A DNA stretch of 64,000 nucleotides from Caballeronia sp031450805 (GCF_031450805.1 NZ_JARTVY010000001.1:2666001-2730000); one strand, 5' to 3'; shown: positions 48,990 to 59,402, counted from the stretch's first letter. Program-made: numbers and translations. The notes: generated by a model from the letters alone, not told the origin.

Positions 48990-51900
48990 GCGTCGCGTTG
49001 CAGGTGTTGCCGAAGCGGCTCGAAAACGATGCGCGCGAGCGCGGCGAAGCGGTCGTCGAGCGCGAGCGATTCACCGCGAAGCGCGATGCGATAAGCGGGA
49101 TCGTCTGATTCCGCGCGCACGCGATCGGATTCCCACGCGGCGTGCGCCTTCGCATCGCCTTCGCTCATCCTGAGCCACGCGCTCTTCGGGAAGAAACGCA
49201 GCGGCATGCGCCGTCCCGCGCGATACAGCGCCGCGAGCGCACCGAGATGCGCGAGCGGATCGGCGACGGACGTCAGCTCGAAATCCGACGACTGCGCGCC
49301 GCGTCCGTGCCAGATGGTGCGGCGCGGGCCGTCCGGCAGCGCCGCGCAATACGCGAGATGCGCGAGCCACGCAGATAGGTAATCGCGGGCGCGCGGCTGG
49401 TCGTAGCGATAGATCACCTGGCCTTGCGGCGTCAGGCGGTTGAGCGTGCCGGAAAGCGTGAGCGGCCGTTCGTCGATGAGCGCGTCGTCGTGCGCGCCGA
49501 AGAGCGCGACGCCTTCCGTATCCGGCCAGCGCGGCGCAATGTCGAGCGAAAACGGCAAGCGCGCTGCACCGTCGGCCACCGAGACGCGGATGCGGTCCGC
49601 GAGCTGCGCGAGCGCGTGCATCTCGCGCGTCTGCCAGACGGCGCCCGTCGCGCCGCCGGGCATCTCGGGGCTCGTGCGCGCCACATGACGCGCTCGCTCG
49701 CGGGCGTCGTGCGCGACGTGATCTTCCGCTTCGAGCAGCGACGGCAGCACGCGTGCGGCAAGCGCATCGCGGCCCGCGAAGCCGAGTTCGAACGGCTCGG
49801 TGACATCGAGCTCGGCCTCGGCATCGACGAGCGCGATGCCCAGCCGATCCCGCAGCAGCGCCCGCGCCGGATGCCGCCAGAAGCGCACGAAATCGTCGAA
49901 AGCGACGGTATCCGCGTCCTCGTCCTCAGCCGGCAGCGGCGACGCGAAAAACGGCGCGCTTGCCTGCGCACGCCCCGCAGCCAGCGCACGCGCCAGTTCG
50001 GCGCGTTCCGGCTCGTAGGTGAAAAGACGCCCTTGCGGCTCGAAATACTCCGGCGCAAACGGCTGTAGCGGATGCTCGTGAACGAACAACGCCCGCGCCT
50101 TCGCCAGTTCATCCGGCGCAGCGTGCTTGCCCGCGACGGCTTCGGCGAGATGATCGAGCAGTTCGTCGATGAGCGCGGCGGGCGGCAGTACGGCGTTGTC
50201 GCGAATGCTGCGCCCGGTGTAGGCGATCATCAGCCGGTCGCGGGCCGCGAGCATCAGGTCGAGAAAGAGATTGCGCTCGTCGTCGCGGCGCTGGCGGTCG
50301 CCCAGCTTGCCGAAGCTCGCCATGAGATCGAATTCGTCGGCGCGCGTGAGGCTCGGCAACATGCCGTCGTCCATGCCGAGCAGACACACCACGCGATACG
50401 GCAGCCCGCGCAGGCTCGTCAGCGACGAGAACGTGACGCCGCCCCACGGCACGCCGCCGCGCGCGGGATCGTCGAGCGTGTCGGTGAGCGCGGTGCGGAT
50501 CACGGCCGCCGATACCTCCGTGCCGCGCGCGCCTTCGTCCATTGCGACGATCAGCGCGTCGATCGCGTGGCGCACGTCGCCGATGGTGTCGTTGAACGCG
50601 ACGCCTGCATCGAAGGAACGCGCGAGCGTATCGAGCAGCAAGTCGCCCCATGCGCGCGCGGTCTTCGGCGTTGCGATCTGCGCGGCGAAAGCGTCGATAT
50701 CGTCGATGAAGCGCGTGAGGCGTCCGAGCAATTCGGCCTCGGACCCCTGCGCGCCCTCGACCGGCAGCCACTCCGCGACCGGCGCGCCGCCGCCCGGCAG
50801 CGCGTAGCCGAGATAGAGACGCGTGAGCGCATCGGCGAAGGTGTGACGCGCGGCGGGCACGTGCTCGCCCGCGGCTTCGGCCGGACGCAAACCGCGGCGC
50901 GCGCCCGCCGCCGCGAGCCATTCCTGCGCCGTTTCGAGCGATGGCGCATCGATGCCGTAGCGCGTCGCGATTGCGTCGACGCGCAGCCATTCGATCAGCT
51001 CCGGCGCGCCGACGCCGCGTTCGGCGAGCGCGAGCCAGTCGAGCATCGCGCGCGCGACCGGGTTCGCCTGCGACGGCGGCAAGCCGGTGATGCGATACGG
51101 AATGCGCCTGCGCTCGTTGCTCGCGCCGGCGGGCGCGGTGCCGAACACGCCGTCGATCAGCGGGCCGGCCACCGCGAGATCGGGAAACGCGACGAGCACA
51201 TCCGACGGCTCGAGTCCTTCTATCGAGTCGAACCAGTCGAGCAGGCGGTCGTGCAGCACTTCCAGCTGACGCGAGAGGCTATGGCATACATGCACTTCCA
51301 CGCCCGTCTCGACAATGTCTTCTGCTTGCGGCCCGGCGTTCTCTTCGTCGAGCGTGAGGATGCCGTTCTGCACGCGCGCGAGCCACGTCGGCGCGGTGTT
51401 TTCTTGGAAGAGTTCGCGCTCGCTCGATGCCGCGCTCTCGGTCAGCTCGTGCAGCATGTGAAGCTGCGCCTGCGTCTGACGGCCCCACTCCGCCAGCAGC
51501 GGATGCCCGACCTCCTGAAAATCGGCCTCGCCCTTCAGTTCGAGCTGCTCGACGCGCGCCTGGCTCACGATGTCGAACCAGAATTCGCGGCACGGATTGA
51601 GCGCATAGATGCGCACGTCGATCCACCTCGACAGCTCGCGCAGCAACGCGATATGCAGCGGCGGCATCGTCGGCAGCGCGAAAACGCTGATGCGGCTCGG
51701 CCATTCGGCGCGCATCGCGGTATCGAGATCGAAGCGCGGCGCTTCGGCCAGAAAGCGATACGCCGGCGGCGTCGGGTCGTGACCGGCGTCGGGCGCCGTC
51801 AGGTCTGCCAGCAACGCGCGCCAGAGCGCGGACTGCCATCGTTCGTCCTGACGCTGAATCTCGCTTGCGCCTGCGAGCCGCGGACCGCGAAGGTCCGTCT

Positions 51901-52381
51901 GCCTGCCATTGCCCGCGAGAATCGAGCCGCCCGCCTGCCAGTGCGTGAGCCATTCCGGGCGATACGTCAGATAGTGGTCGAATACCGTCGCGATGCGGCG
52001 CGCGAGTTCGTAGCGCATGGAATCGTCGGCGGCATCGAGATAGGTCGACAGGCGCGGCGCTTCGCTGAACGACGGCTCGTCGAACAGGCGATAGCAGCGC
52101 CACGCGAGCCGGTCCGGCGAGAACGGCGAACGCGCGGGCACCGGCAGCACGCGGCCGATCTGCGCCCACAGCCACTGCGCGAGATAGCAGAAATCGACGT
52201 TCGCGCAAATGCCGAAACGCTCCGCCATGTCCAGTTCGAGCCGGCGGCGCAGGGCTGCGCTCGGCACGATGACCGACTCGCGCGCGAAGGGATCGCCCTC
52301 GCGCATCGCGAATGCGTCGAGGTCCTCGAAAAGCGCGGCGGCGAGCGTTTCGTGACGGTTCGAATAGAAGAGTTCAAGCAT
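48986..52381 (-). CDS. recC: Exonuclease V subunit RecC
   Basis: A 1131-residue subunit that holds RecBCD together and recognises Chi sites. MLELFYSNRHETLAAALF at the N-terminus, FGICANVDFCYLAQWLW, VFALPTMPPLHIALLRELS and PYRVVCLLGMDDGMLPS (a degenerate helicase motif) are characteristic; RecC is an inactive helicase/nuclease fold. I start at ATG 52381, where the conserved sequence begins; a TTG 39 bases upstream would add a Pro-rich tail and is less likely. First gene of the leftward recC-recB-recD unit. The Chi sequence for this lineage is unknown to me. Confidence 0.94.
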   Translation of the reverse strand: MLELFYSNRHETLAAALFEDLDAFAMREGDPFARESVIVPSAALRRRLELDMAERFGICANVDFCYLAQWLWAQIGRVLPVPARSPFSPDRLAWRCYRLFDEPSFSEAPRLSTYLDAADDSMRYELARRIATVFDHYLTYRPEWLTHWQAGGSILAGNGRQTDLRGPRLAGASEIQRQDERWQSALWRALLADLTAPDAGHDPTPPAYRFLAEAPRFDLDTAMRAEWPSRISVFALPTMPPLHIALLRELSRWIDVRIYALNPCREFWFDIVSQARVEQLELKGEADFQEVGHPLLAEWGRQTQAQLHMLHELTESAASSERELFQENTAPTWLARVQNGILTLDEENAGPQAEDIVETGVEVHVCHSLSRQLEVLHDRLLDWFDSIEGLEPSDVLVAFPDLAVAGPLIDGVFGTAPAGASNERRRIPYRITGLPPSQANPVARAMLDWLALAERGVGAPELIEWLRVDAIATRYGIDAPSLETAQEWLAAAGARRGLRPAEAAGEHVPAARHTFADALTRLYLGYALPGGGAPVAEWLPVEGAQGSEAELLGRLTRFIDDIDAFAAQIATPKTARAWGDLLLDTLARSFDAGVAFNDTIGDVRHAIDALIVAMDEGARGTEVSAAVIRTALTDTLDDPARGGVPWGGVTFSSLTSLRGLPYRVVCLLGMDDGMLPSLTRADEFDLMASFGKLGDRQRRDDERNLFLDLMLAARDRLMIAYTGRSIRDNAVLPPAALIDELLDHLAEAVAGKHAAPDELAKARALFVHEHPLQPFAPEYFEPQGRLFTYEPERAELARALAAGRAQASAPFFASPLPAEDEDADTVAFDDFVRFWRHPARALLRDRLGIALVDAEAELDVTEPFELGFAGRDALAARVLPSLLEAEDHVAHDARERARHVARTSPEMPGGATGAVWQTREMHALAQLADRIRVSVADGAARLPFSLDIAPRWPDTEGVALFGAHDDALIDERPLTLSGTLNRLTPQGQVIYRYDQPRARDYLSAWLAHLAYCAALPDGPRRTIWHGRGAQSSDFELTSVADPLAHLGALAALYRAGRRMPLRFFPKSAWLRMSEGDAKAHAAWESDRVRAESDDPAYRIALRGESLALDDRFAALARIVFEPLRQHLQRDA

Positions 52382-52602
52382 GAAGGGCGGGATTGGATGC
52401 GCTGCCGGACGGACGAGCAAGGCGTAAAACGCAAAGCTTTGTCAAATCAAGCGTCAGCATAACAAAGCGACTTCGCGCCGAGAACCTGGCCGTTCGGCCA
52501 AGGTCCGAAGCCTCGTCGAGTTGCGTTAGACTCGACGTCGCCCTTGCCCGCCTTTGCCGTTTGCCCTTTGCCCGCTTACTCGCGCGTCCATACAGGAAGT
52601 CG

Positions 52603-55056
52603 ATGCGTTACTCGTTCGAAATCAGAAAGTTCGTCTACAGCCAGTACTTCTTCGGCGGCTTGCGCAGCGCGCTCGGCATTTCGCTTCCGGCCGTGCTGAT
52701 GCTCACGGTGTTTCACAACCGCGAGCTCGGCTTCACGATCGCCACGGGTGCGCTGGGCGCGTGCGTCGTCGACATGCCGGGGCCGCTCAAGCACAAGCAC
52801 AACGAGATGCTCGCGTGCACGTTCATCGGCTTTTTCTCGGCGCTCGCCACCGGCATTGCGACGGCCCATCCGGTGACGCTCTGGCTGACCGTCGTGCCGC
52901 TCACGTTCGTGCTCTCGCTGATCGTCGTCTACGGCAACCGCTGGCCGCAGATCAGCTTCGCGACGCTCTTCATGATGATCGTCACGCTGGAAGAGCATTT
53001 CACGCCGATGCAGGCGCTCATCAACGCGTCGTGGATACTGCTCGGCGGCCTCTGGTACACGTACTGGGCGACGCTCGTCTCGCATCTGCTCGTGTATCGC
53101 ATCGAGCGGCAGGCGCTCGCGCAGAGCATCTTCAGCTGCGCGGAGTATCTGCAGGCGCGCGCCGAGTTCTATGACGTCGACGCCGACCTCGACGAGTGCT
53201 ATCGAAAGCTCATCGAAAAGCAGATCGCGGCGGTGGAGCAGCAGGAAGGCGCGCGGGAAATCGTGTTGCGCAATCTGCCGAAGGTCCAGACGCGCAGGCT
53301 CGATGCGCGGCGCGCCCGGCTCTTCAATCTCTTCATCAACATCGTGGACCTGCACGAGTTCTTCGTCGGCGCGCATACGGACTATCCGCTCGTGCGCAGG
53401 ACGTTCGCCGGATCGGACGTGCTCGTGTTCTATCGCGACCTGATGCGCAAGGCCGGCGAGGACCTGGAGGAAATCGGCCTGGCGGTGCTGCAGAACCGGC
53501 CCGCGTCGAAGCACGTCAGCATGAAGGCCGAGTTGCGCGCGATCGAATACGAGCTCGAACTGATGCGCAAGCACGCGCTGCCCGAGAAGAATCCCGAGGC
53601 GTATGCGGCGGCGGCGGCCGTGTTCCGGCGCCTGTGGAGCGCCACGCGCCTGATCGACAAGATGCGCCGCCGCACGCACGACGACGCGAGCCTCAGCGAA
53701 ACCGAACTGCAGATCGATCACGCGCTGTCGCGTTTCATATCGAGCCGCCGCGTGCCGTTCAGGCAGATTTTCTCGAATCTGACGATGTCTTCGCCGAGTT
53801 TTCGCCATGCGCTGCGCGTGACCATTGCGGTGGGCATCGGCTTCTGGCTCGGGCGGCTGCTGCCGCTGACGAACGCATACTGGATCGTCATGACCACCGT
53901 CATCATCCTGAAGCCGGGCTATTCGCTGACCAAGCAGCGCAATACGCAGCGGATCATCGGCACGGCGATCGGCTGCGCGGTGACCATCGCGCTGATACTC
54001 GTCGTCAAGGACCCGCATGTGCTGCTCGTCGCGATGTTCGCGTCGATGGTCATGAGCTACAGCCTGCTCCTCTTCAATTACGCGGGCAGCGTGGTCTTCA
54101 CGTCGTCCTATGTGCTGCTGATGTTCCATCTGCTCGCGCCGGGCAGCTTGCGGCTGATCGGCGAGCGCGCCATCGACACGGTCGTCGGCTGCGCGATCGC
54201 CATTGCCGCCAGTCATCTGTTCCCGTACTGGGAGTATCGGCTGATGGGCAAGCTCGTGAAGGACCTGCTCGGCGCGACACGCAATTATCTGGAAGCGAGC
54301 TGGTCGTGGAAGACGAAGGCGGCAAGCGCTGCATCGCGTGCGCCCTCATCCGTGCCGAGCGCCGCTTTCGCCGATGCCAACGCGAGCGCCGCGCACGCGT
54401 TCGCGCCAGCCGTGGAAGCGAAAGCCGACGCCGTCAGCGACGCGCCCGCCATCAAGGCCGCGAGCGCGACGGCGGAGCGGCTGTCGTCGGTCAACATCGG
54501 GGAGAGCACGGCTGCCACCGCGAGCAAGGGCGGCTCGGCTGCGGCGACCGTCGCGGCGACGGCGCTGGACCGCGACTTCCGCTACCGGCTTGCGCGCAAG
54601 AACGTGCACGTCGCGTTCGCGAATTTGGCCCAGGCGTTTCAGCGCATGATGCTGGAGCCGAAGCCGCAGCAAAAGTACGTCGCCGAGCTGAACGATCTGC
54701 TCGTGCAAAGCCATGTGCTCGCATCGCAGATCACGGCGGCCGCGCCGCTGCTGCAAGCGATCGACAATGCCGATCCGAAGCCCTTCGAGCCGGTGCAGCG
54801 TGCGTTCGGCATCGTGCGGGACAACCTGTCGGACGCGCAGGCCGTGATATCCGACGATGACGGCGCGCCGCCCCCCGATGCGATCAAGGAATTGCGCCGC
54901 GATCTCGATACGATGGTCGCGAGCGCCGAACGCGCGCAGTCGCTACCCGCCGATGCCATTCAGGATCTCAAGCTGCTTGCGCATCAGTGCAAGCAGATGC
55001 TCACGGCGTCGACGCTGATTCGCAAGGACGCGGCGCAAATCCATCTGCCGTCCTGA
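52603..55056 (+). CDS. FUSC family membrane transporter (YccS/YhfK-like)
   Basis: An 817-residue inner-membrane protein of the aromatic acid exporter / fusaric acid resistance superfamily. Two membrane blocks (about residues 18-175 and 400-550) flank a large cytoplasmic region; TNAYWIVMTTVIILKPGYSLTKQRNTQRIIGTAIG (in part TTVIILKPGYSLTKQRNTQR) is the FUSC signature of the second block. The C-terminal 200 residues include an Ala/Ser-rich low-complexity linker (about 575-655) and a helical tail. AGGAAGTCG precedes the ATG. Substrate unknown; no adaptor or outer-membrane gene is next to it. Confidence 0.85.
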   Translation: MRYSFEIRKFVYSQYFFGGLRSALGISLPAVLMLTVFHNRELGFTIATGALGACVVDMPGPLKHKHNEMLACTFIGFFSALATGIATAHPVTLWLTVVPLTFVLSLIVVYGNRWPQISFATLFMMIVTLEEHFTPMQALINASWILLGGLWYTYWATLVSHLLVYRIERQALAQSIFSCAEYLQARAEFYDVDADLDECYRKLIEKQIAAVEQQEGAREIVLRNLPKVQTRRLDARRARLFNLFINIVDLHEFFVGAHTDYPLVRRTFAGSDVLVFYRDLMRKAGEDLEEIGLAVLQNRPASKHVSMKAELRAIEYELELMRKHALPEKNPEAYAAAAAVFRRLWSATRLIDKMRRRTHDDASLSETELQIDHALSRFISSRRVPFRQIFSNLTMSSPSFRHALRVTIAVGIGFWLGRLLPLTNAYWIVMTTVIILKPGYSLTKQRNTQRIIGTAIGCAVTIALILVVKDPHVLLVAMFASMVMSYSLLLFNYAGSVVFTSSYVLLMFHLLAPGSLRLIGERAIDTVVGCAIAIAASHLFPYWEYRLMGKLVKDLLGATRNYLEASWSWKTKAASAASRAPSSVPSAAFADANASAAHAFAPAVEAKADAVSDAPAIKAASATAERLSSVNIGESTAATASKGGSAAATVAATALDRDFRYRLARKNVHVAFANLAQAFQRMMLEPKPQQKYVAELNDLLVQSHVLASQITAAAPLLQAIDNADPKPFEPVQRAFGIVRDNLSDAQAVISDDDGAPPPDAIKELRRDLDTMVASAERAQSLPADAIQDLKLLAHQCKQMLTASTLIRKDAAQIHLPS

Positions 55057-55064
55057 GCGCAGTG

Positions 55065-55286
55065 TTATTGCGATGCGCCCGTCGCGGGAAGCGCGGACCG
55101 CGCATCGCTTGCGGCGGCGGGCGGTGCGGTCTGCTCGTCGAATTCGCGCTTTTCGCGGATCGCGTTGAAGAGCAGCGTGAAGATAACGAGCAGCAACACC
55201 ACGACGATGAACACGCTGATCCCCAAAGTCGGATTCTTCTTTTTCTGCGGCGCGTTCGGGCGCTGATTGCGTGGGTCGTCGGTCAT
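55065..55286 (-). CDS. Small single-pass membrane protein
   Basis: A 73-residue protein: a basic, Pro/Asn-rich N-terminus with KKK, one membrane helix (ISVFIVVVLLLVIFTLLFNAI), then REKREFDEQ and an Ala/Pro/Ser-rich C-terminus. It converges on the FUSC gene with 8 bases between. No family was recognised. Membrane character and codon use support it as a real gene. Confidence 0.6.
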   Translation of the reverse strand: MTDDPRNQRPNAPQKKKNPTLGISVFIVVVLLLVIFTLLFNAIREKREFDEQTAPPAAASDARSALPATGASQ

Positions 55287-55559
55287 GGGGCGCGGCGGCT
55301 CGTTCAGAGTTTTCGAGATGAAACCGACATCGTACCCGGCTTCGATTTCAGTTGGGTTGCGAGCGCCGTTTCACTACGCGAACGACACTCGCGAAATTCT
55401 GTGCTGCACCATCCCGCTTGAACGAACCTCGCCCTGTTGACCATACTCGAGCGGATTCCATGCGCGTCCGATCCCTCAAGCGCCAGGGGCTCGAAGGGAT
55501 ACCTCGTGACCGGACGTGTTCGGCCGCCCTCCCCGGGCGGCTTTTCTTTCGCCGCGCGC

Positions 55560-56033
55560 TCAGGCGTCCGCTGCGGGCCGCACCGGCAGCGCCGTCGAGT
55601 ACTTGATCTGCTCCATCGCGAAGCTCGAACTCACGTCGTAAAGCGGCACCGCGCGGATGAGCTGCTTGTAGACGCGGTCGTAATCGTCGATATCGGATAC
55701 CACCACGCGCAGCAGATAATCCGTCTCGCCGCTCATCCGATACACCTCGACCACTTCCGGTATGTCGCGCACGGCGCGCGTGAATTCGTCCGCCCAGCTT
55801 TGCGTGTGCTGATTCGTCCGCACCGCGACGAACACGGTCGTGCCGACGCCCAGCTTCTTCGGATCGCACAGCGCCACCTGTGCGCGGATCACGCCGGTCT
55901 CCTTCAGGCGCTGCACGCGCTTCCAGCAAGGCGTCTGCGAAAGATTGACACGCTGGGCCAGCTCCGCGACGGGCATCGTCACGTCGCTCTGAAGCAATTC
56001 AAGCAACTTGCGGTCGATGAGGTCCATTCCCAT
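55560..56033 (-). CDS. Lrp/AsnC family transcriptional regulator
   Basis: A 157-residue regulator. Helix-turn-helix at about residues 20-45 (MPVAELAQRVNLSQTPCWKRVQRL), with Cys36 in the SQTPCWKRV variant seen in amino-acid-responsive members, and a RAM effector domain (70-145; VVEVYRMSGETDYLLRVVV). GGGGAT precedes the ATG at 56033. It is divergent from the cysteine dioxygenase gene with a ~70-120-base AT-rich gap, the usual layout for a local regulator, so control of cysteine degradation is inferred. Confidence 0.88.
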   Translation of the reverse strand: MGMDLIDRKLLELLQSDVTMPVAELAQRVNLSQTPCWKRVQRLKETGVIRAQVALCDPKKLGVGTTVFVAVRTNQHTQSWADEFTRAVRDIPEVVEVYRMSGETDYLLRVVVSDIDDYDRVYKQLIRAVPLYDVSSSFAMEQIKYSTALPVRPAADA

Positions 56034-56151
56034 ACTGCATCCCCGATAGATTAATTTTCTCTTTTTCGAAGCATCGGCGGAATTATATGAAAACAAATTC
56101 CAGATGCAAGCCGATATAAATGGAGGCTCGAATCCTGATCCCAGATTTCCC

Positions 56152-56739
56152 ATGAAGCTGCCAACTTCCGATCGCCCGGCGCTGCAAAACGGCGACATGC
56201 GCGCCGCACTGCACGCCTGGCGCCACGCCAATCCGGCGTTGCAACGGCTCTGCAGTGACATCGATGCCGCGTTCGAAGCCGGCGACGCATCGTTCGGGGC
56301 GCGAGTGCGCGCGGCGCTGGCGCAGGCGATCGCCGATCCCGGCCTGCTCGACGCGCAGCAGCGCATTGGCGACGCGCGCGGCTATCGCCGTCATCTGCTC
56401 GCCGCCGATCCGCTCGACCGCTACGCGATCGCCGCGCTCGTCTGGGAGCCGGGGCAAGCGAGTCCGGTGCATGGCCACCGGACGTGGTGCGGCTATGCGG
56501 TCATCGACGGCACGCTTGCCGAAACGCTCTATCGCTGGGATGCCGATACGCATTGCGCGCTGGAAACGCGCCGTCATCCGCGTGCGCCGGGCGCGGTATC
56601 GTTCGTCGATGCGGGACGCGGCGCGATCCATCGACTCGGCAATCCCGCCGATGCCGGCACGCGCGCCGTGTCGATTCACGTCTATGGCGTCGCCGGCGAG
56701 CATATCGCCACGCACGTCAACGATCTGCTCGCCGCCTGA
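56152..56739 (+). CDS. Cysteine dioxygenase family protein
   Basis: A ~195-residue cupin-type thiol dioxygenase. WEPGQASPVHGHRTWCGYAVIDGTL holds two iron-binding His (in part SPVHGHRTWCGYAVIDGTL), and IHRLGNP the third; SIHVYGV closes the barrel. Family members convert cysteine to cysteine sulfinate, or 3-mercaptopropionate to its sulfinate; which one cannot be told from sequence. The start is uncertain: ATG 56152 (used here) and ATG 56104 are both in frame, and neither has a good ribosome site, though GGAGG lies between them. Divergent Lrp-type regulator next door. Confidence 0.82.
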   Translation: MKLPTSDRPALQNGDMRAALHAWRHANPALQRLCSDIDAAFEAGDASFGARVRAALAQAIADPGLLDAQQRIGDARGYRRHLLAADPLDRYAIAALVWEPGQASPVHGHRTWCGYAVIDGTLAETLYRWDADTHCALETRRHPRAPGAVSFVDAGRGAIHRLGNPADAGTRAVSIHVYGVAGEHIATHVNDLLAA

Positions 56740-56749
56740 CCTTCGGCGC

Positions 56750-59314
56750 TCAGCCCTTGCCGGGTTCCGGCGCCGTCGGTATCTGCGGCGGAATCTGCAC
56801 CGAATGATCGGTGGCGGGCGGCGCGGGCCGCGGTTCGTGCGATACGTCGAGCGCCGCTGCCCGCACGCCTTCGGCGGCATCGTCCGCTGCTTCCTCGTCG
56901 ATCCAGATGCGTCTCGGCTGCGTGTCGCGTTCGCCTGAAGCGGCAGCATCACGCGACATCTGCACGTGCATTTGCGGCACCGGAATCTGCATGCCGGCTT
57001 CGTCCATCTTGCGCTTGATGCGCAGATTGAACGCCCGCGCGACGCTCCATTGCTGCAGCGGCCGCGTCTTGATCTGGCCTTTCACGACCATCCAGTTCGG
57101 ATCGAAACGATCCAGTCCCCACACTTCGACCGGCCCGAGCATTTCGCGCCGGTAGCGCAGATCGTCCATCAGCTCCGCGCCGACTTCGCGGATCATTTCG
57201 GTGACGGCGTCGACATCGGCGGAGAACGGCAGGCGCACTTCGAACACCGCATAGGCGAAATCGCGCGACAGGTTCTTCACCGTCTTGATCTGCGAAAACG
57301 GAATGGCGTGAATCGCGCCCTGCCCGTCGCGCAGGCGCACGGTGCGGATCGTCAGACTCTCCACGATGCCCGCGTGCCCGCCTTCGACTTCGATCGAATC
57401 GCCGACGGAAATGGTGTCCTCGATGATGATGAAAAGCCCCGTGATCAGATCGGCGACGAGCGATTGCGCGCCGAAACCGACCGCGAGACCGATCACGCCT
57501 GCGCCAGCGAGCAGCGGCGTCACGTTGAGGCCGAGGTTCGCCGCCGTGACGATCGCCGCGATCATCAGCAGCACGACGAAGACGACGTTGCGCAGGAGCG
57601 GCAGCATCGTGCGCGCGCGCATGCTCGGGCCGCGCCCGCCGCGCCGCGAGGATTCGGGCTTGAGCGTTTCCTGAATGCCGGTATCGATCAGAATCCACAC
57701 GAGCCACACCACGAAGAACGTCAGCACGATCATGCCGACGGCGTGCGTGATGCCGCGCGCCGCGACGCTGCGCTCGGCCATGTCCGCGAGCGAGAAGCCC
57801 CAGAAGCGCGACGACACTTCGAGGAACGCGAGCCACACGCCGACGACGATGAGCGTGCCGAAGAACTTGACGAGCCGTCGCACGTACGCCGACTGGCGGC
57901 GCGGCCGGCGCGACTTCGGCCGCGTGATGCGGATCACGATAGCCGACAGGAAGAACGCGACGACCAGCAGGCCCGCGGTCGCGATCGCCATCTGCAGCAC
58001 GTTCTCGGATGTGCCGATGCCCGCGAGCGTCGCCACCACCGACGCGGACGCGAGCAGCAAGAGCGGCAGCTGCCACAGCGAGGCGACCACATCGAACGTT
58101 TCGGTCGCGGCCTTGCGCGTGTGCCGCTGCTCGTACGTGCGGCTGCGGATCAGATGCGCGACCGGCCGCTGAAAGGCGAGCGCGAAGCAGGCGGTGAGCG
58201 CGGCGGCGGCCATGTTCGCGAAGGTCGAAATCAGCGCGGAGAGATTGGTGCCGAGCTGCTGCGCGACGTCGTAGTTCGCGGCGGCGTCTCCAAGCGCGCC
58301 GAGCGTGCCGATCAGAAACAGGAGCCGCCGCGCGTGGATGATGAGCACGTTGACCGCGACGCGCCGGTGCGCGGAGCCGAACAGCGAGAACATGATGAGA
58401 CAGATAGCCGAGAACACCGCGCCGGCGACCATCGCGTAGGCGGTGACCATCGCGAGCGTGCGGCCGAGCGATTGCGGCATCAGATGCGCGAAGGTCAGCG
58501 CCGCGAGAAACGCGATCAGATACGGCGCGACCCGGCGCATCGCGAAAAGCAGCAGTTCGCGCGTCGTCGGATTCGAATGCAGCGACACTTCGACGCCGTA
58601 GCGGCTCGACACGCGCCGCTGCGCATACACGAGCACGAAGGCGCACGCGCCCCAGCCGGCGAGCGTCGCGAAGAAGTTGAACAACGTGCGGCCGAACGGC
58701 TCCCGGCTCTGGCTGGAGACGATCGTGAACAGTTCGTTGCCCGCCGCGTTGAAGCGTCCGCCCCAGTAGGCGAGCGGCGTCTTGCCGCGCTTCACGTCGG
58801 CTTCGATGCTCGTGACCGCCGATGCGATCGCGCCGAGCAAGCCCGCGTTCTGCGCGATGCTCGCCACCACCGAGGGCGTCGGCGCACTCGCCGGGGCGCT
58901 GGCGGCGGCACCGGCGGCGGGAGGCGCGGTATCGGCGGACGATGCGGGGGATGCGGCGGCGGCGGCGTGCTTCGCATCGCGAAGGCGCTTGAGTTGCGCG
59001 ACGAGCGCGGTGCGTTGGCGGTCGTTGTCGAGCGTCGCGATGACGGTGTCGAGCGAGTGCAGCATGTCGGCATCCGACACGACCGGCGCCGATGCACCGA
59101 CCGCCTGCGTCGACGACGACGGCGCGGGCGGCGCGATGAGTTCCTGAAAAGTGGGCAGATCGAGCGCGGGAGCGGCGTGCGCGGGGGTGATCGTCAGCAG
59201 GACCAGCACGGCAAGAACAAGCGACGACAACACGCGCGCCACGGCGAAAGCCGGCATCCGGGATCTCGCGACGAACGCCAGCGCGCCGCCATGCGCGAGC
59301 TTGCGTGACTTCAT
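56750..59314 (-). CDS. Mechanosensitive channel of the MscS family, multi-helix type
   Basis: An 854-residue membrane channel. Signal peptide (cleaved near residue 47), a ~140-residue Ala/Pro-rich periplasmic segment (helix-forming, with ALVAQLKRLRDAK), about ten membrane helices, then the MscS core: LGLNVTPLLAGAGVIGLAVGFGAQSLVADLITG (in part LLAGAGVIGLAVGFGAQSL), the pore helix, followed by IIEDTISVGDSIEV and the soluble beta/cage domain. MscS channels relieve turgor after osmotic downshift. The C-terminal ~60 residues are Ala/Pro-rich and extra. Confidence 0.9.
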   Translation of the reverse strand: MKSRKLAHGGALAFVARSRMPAFAVARVLSSLVLAVLVLLTITPAHAAPALDLPTFQELIAPPAPSSSTQAVGASAPVVSDADMLHSLDTVIATLDNDRQRTALVAQLKRLRDAKHAAAAASPASSADTAPPAAGAAASAPASAPTPSVVASIAQNAGLLGAIASAVTSIEADVKRGKTPLAYWGGRFNAAGNELFTIVSSQSREPFGRTLFNFFATLAGWGACAFVLVYAQRRVSSRYGVEVSLHSNPTTRELLLFAMRRVAPYLIAFLAALTFAHLMPQSLGRTLAMVTAYAMVAGAVFSAICLIMFSLFGSAHRRVAVNVLIIHARRLLFLIGTLGALGDAAANYDVAQQLGTNLSALISTFANMAAAALTACFALAFQRPVAHLIRSRTYEQRHTRKAATETFDVVASLWQLPLLLLASASVVATLAGIGTSENVLQMAIATAGLLVVAFFLSAIVIRITRPKSRRPRRQSAYVRRLVKFFGTLIVVGVWLAFLEVSSRFWGFSLADMAERSVAARGITHAVGMIVLTFFVVWLVWILIDTGIQETLKPESSRRGGRGPSMRARTMLPLLRNVVFVVLLMIAAIVTAANLGLNVTPLLAGAGVIGLAVGFGAQSLVADLITGLFIIIEDTISVGDSIEVEGGHAGIVESLTIRTVRLRDGQGAIHAIPFSQIKTVKNLSRDFAYAVFEVRLPFSADVDAVTEMIREVGAELMDDLRYRREMLGPVEVWGLDRFDPNWMVVKGQIKTRPLQQWSVARAFNLRIKRKMDEAGMQIPVPQMHVQMSRDAAASGERDTQPRRIWIDEEAADDAAEGVRAAALDVSHEPRPAPPATDHSVQIPPQIPTAPEPGKG

Positions 59315-59402
59315 AACGGTCTCGATTTCCGAAAGCTCGCCAGTTTACCGGCTGACCCCGGCGCGGCGCGCATCGCGGACGTAACGGAATGTTAGCCCGG
59401 GC

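Noticed and set aside
45252..49094. A 1280-codon plus-strand frame opposite recB and part of recD
   Set aside because: Same codon-bias effect; RecB and RecD motifs on the minus strand are complete, and the opposite product is Arg-rich and featureless.
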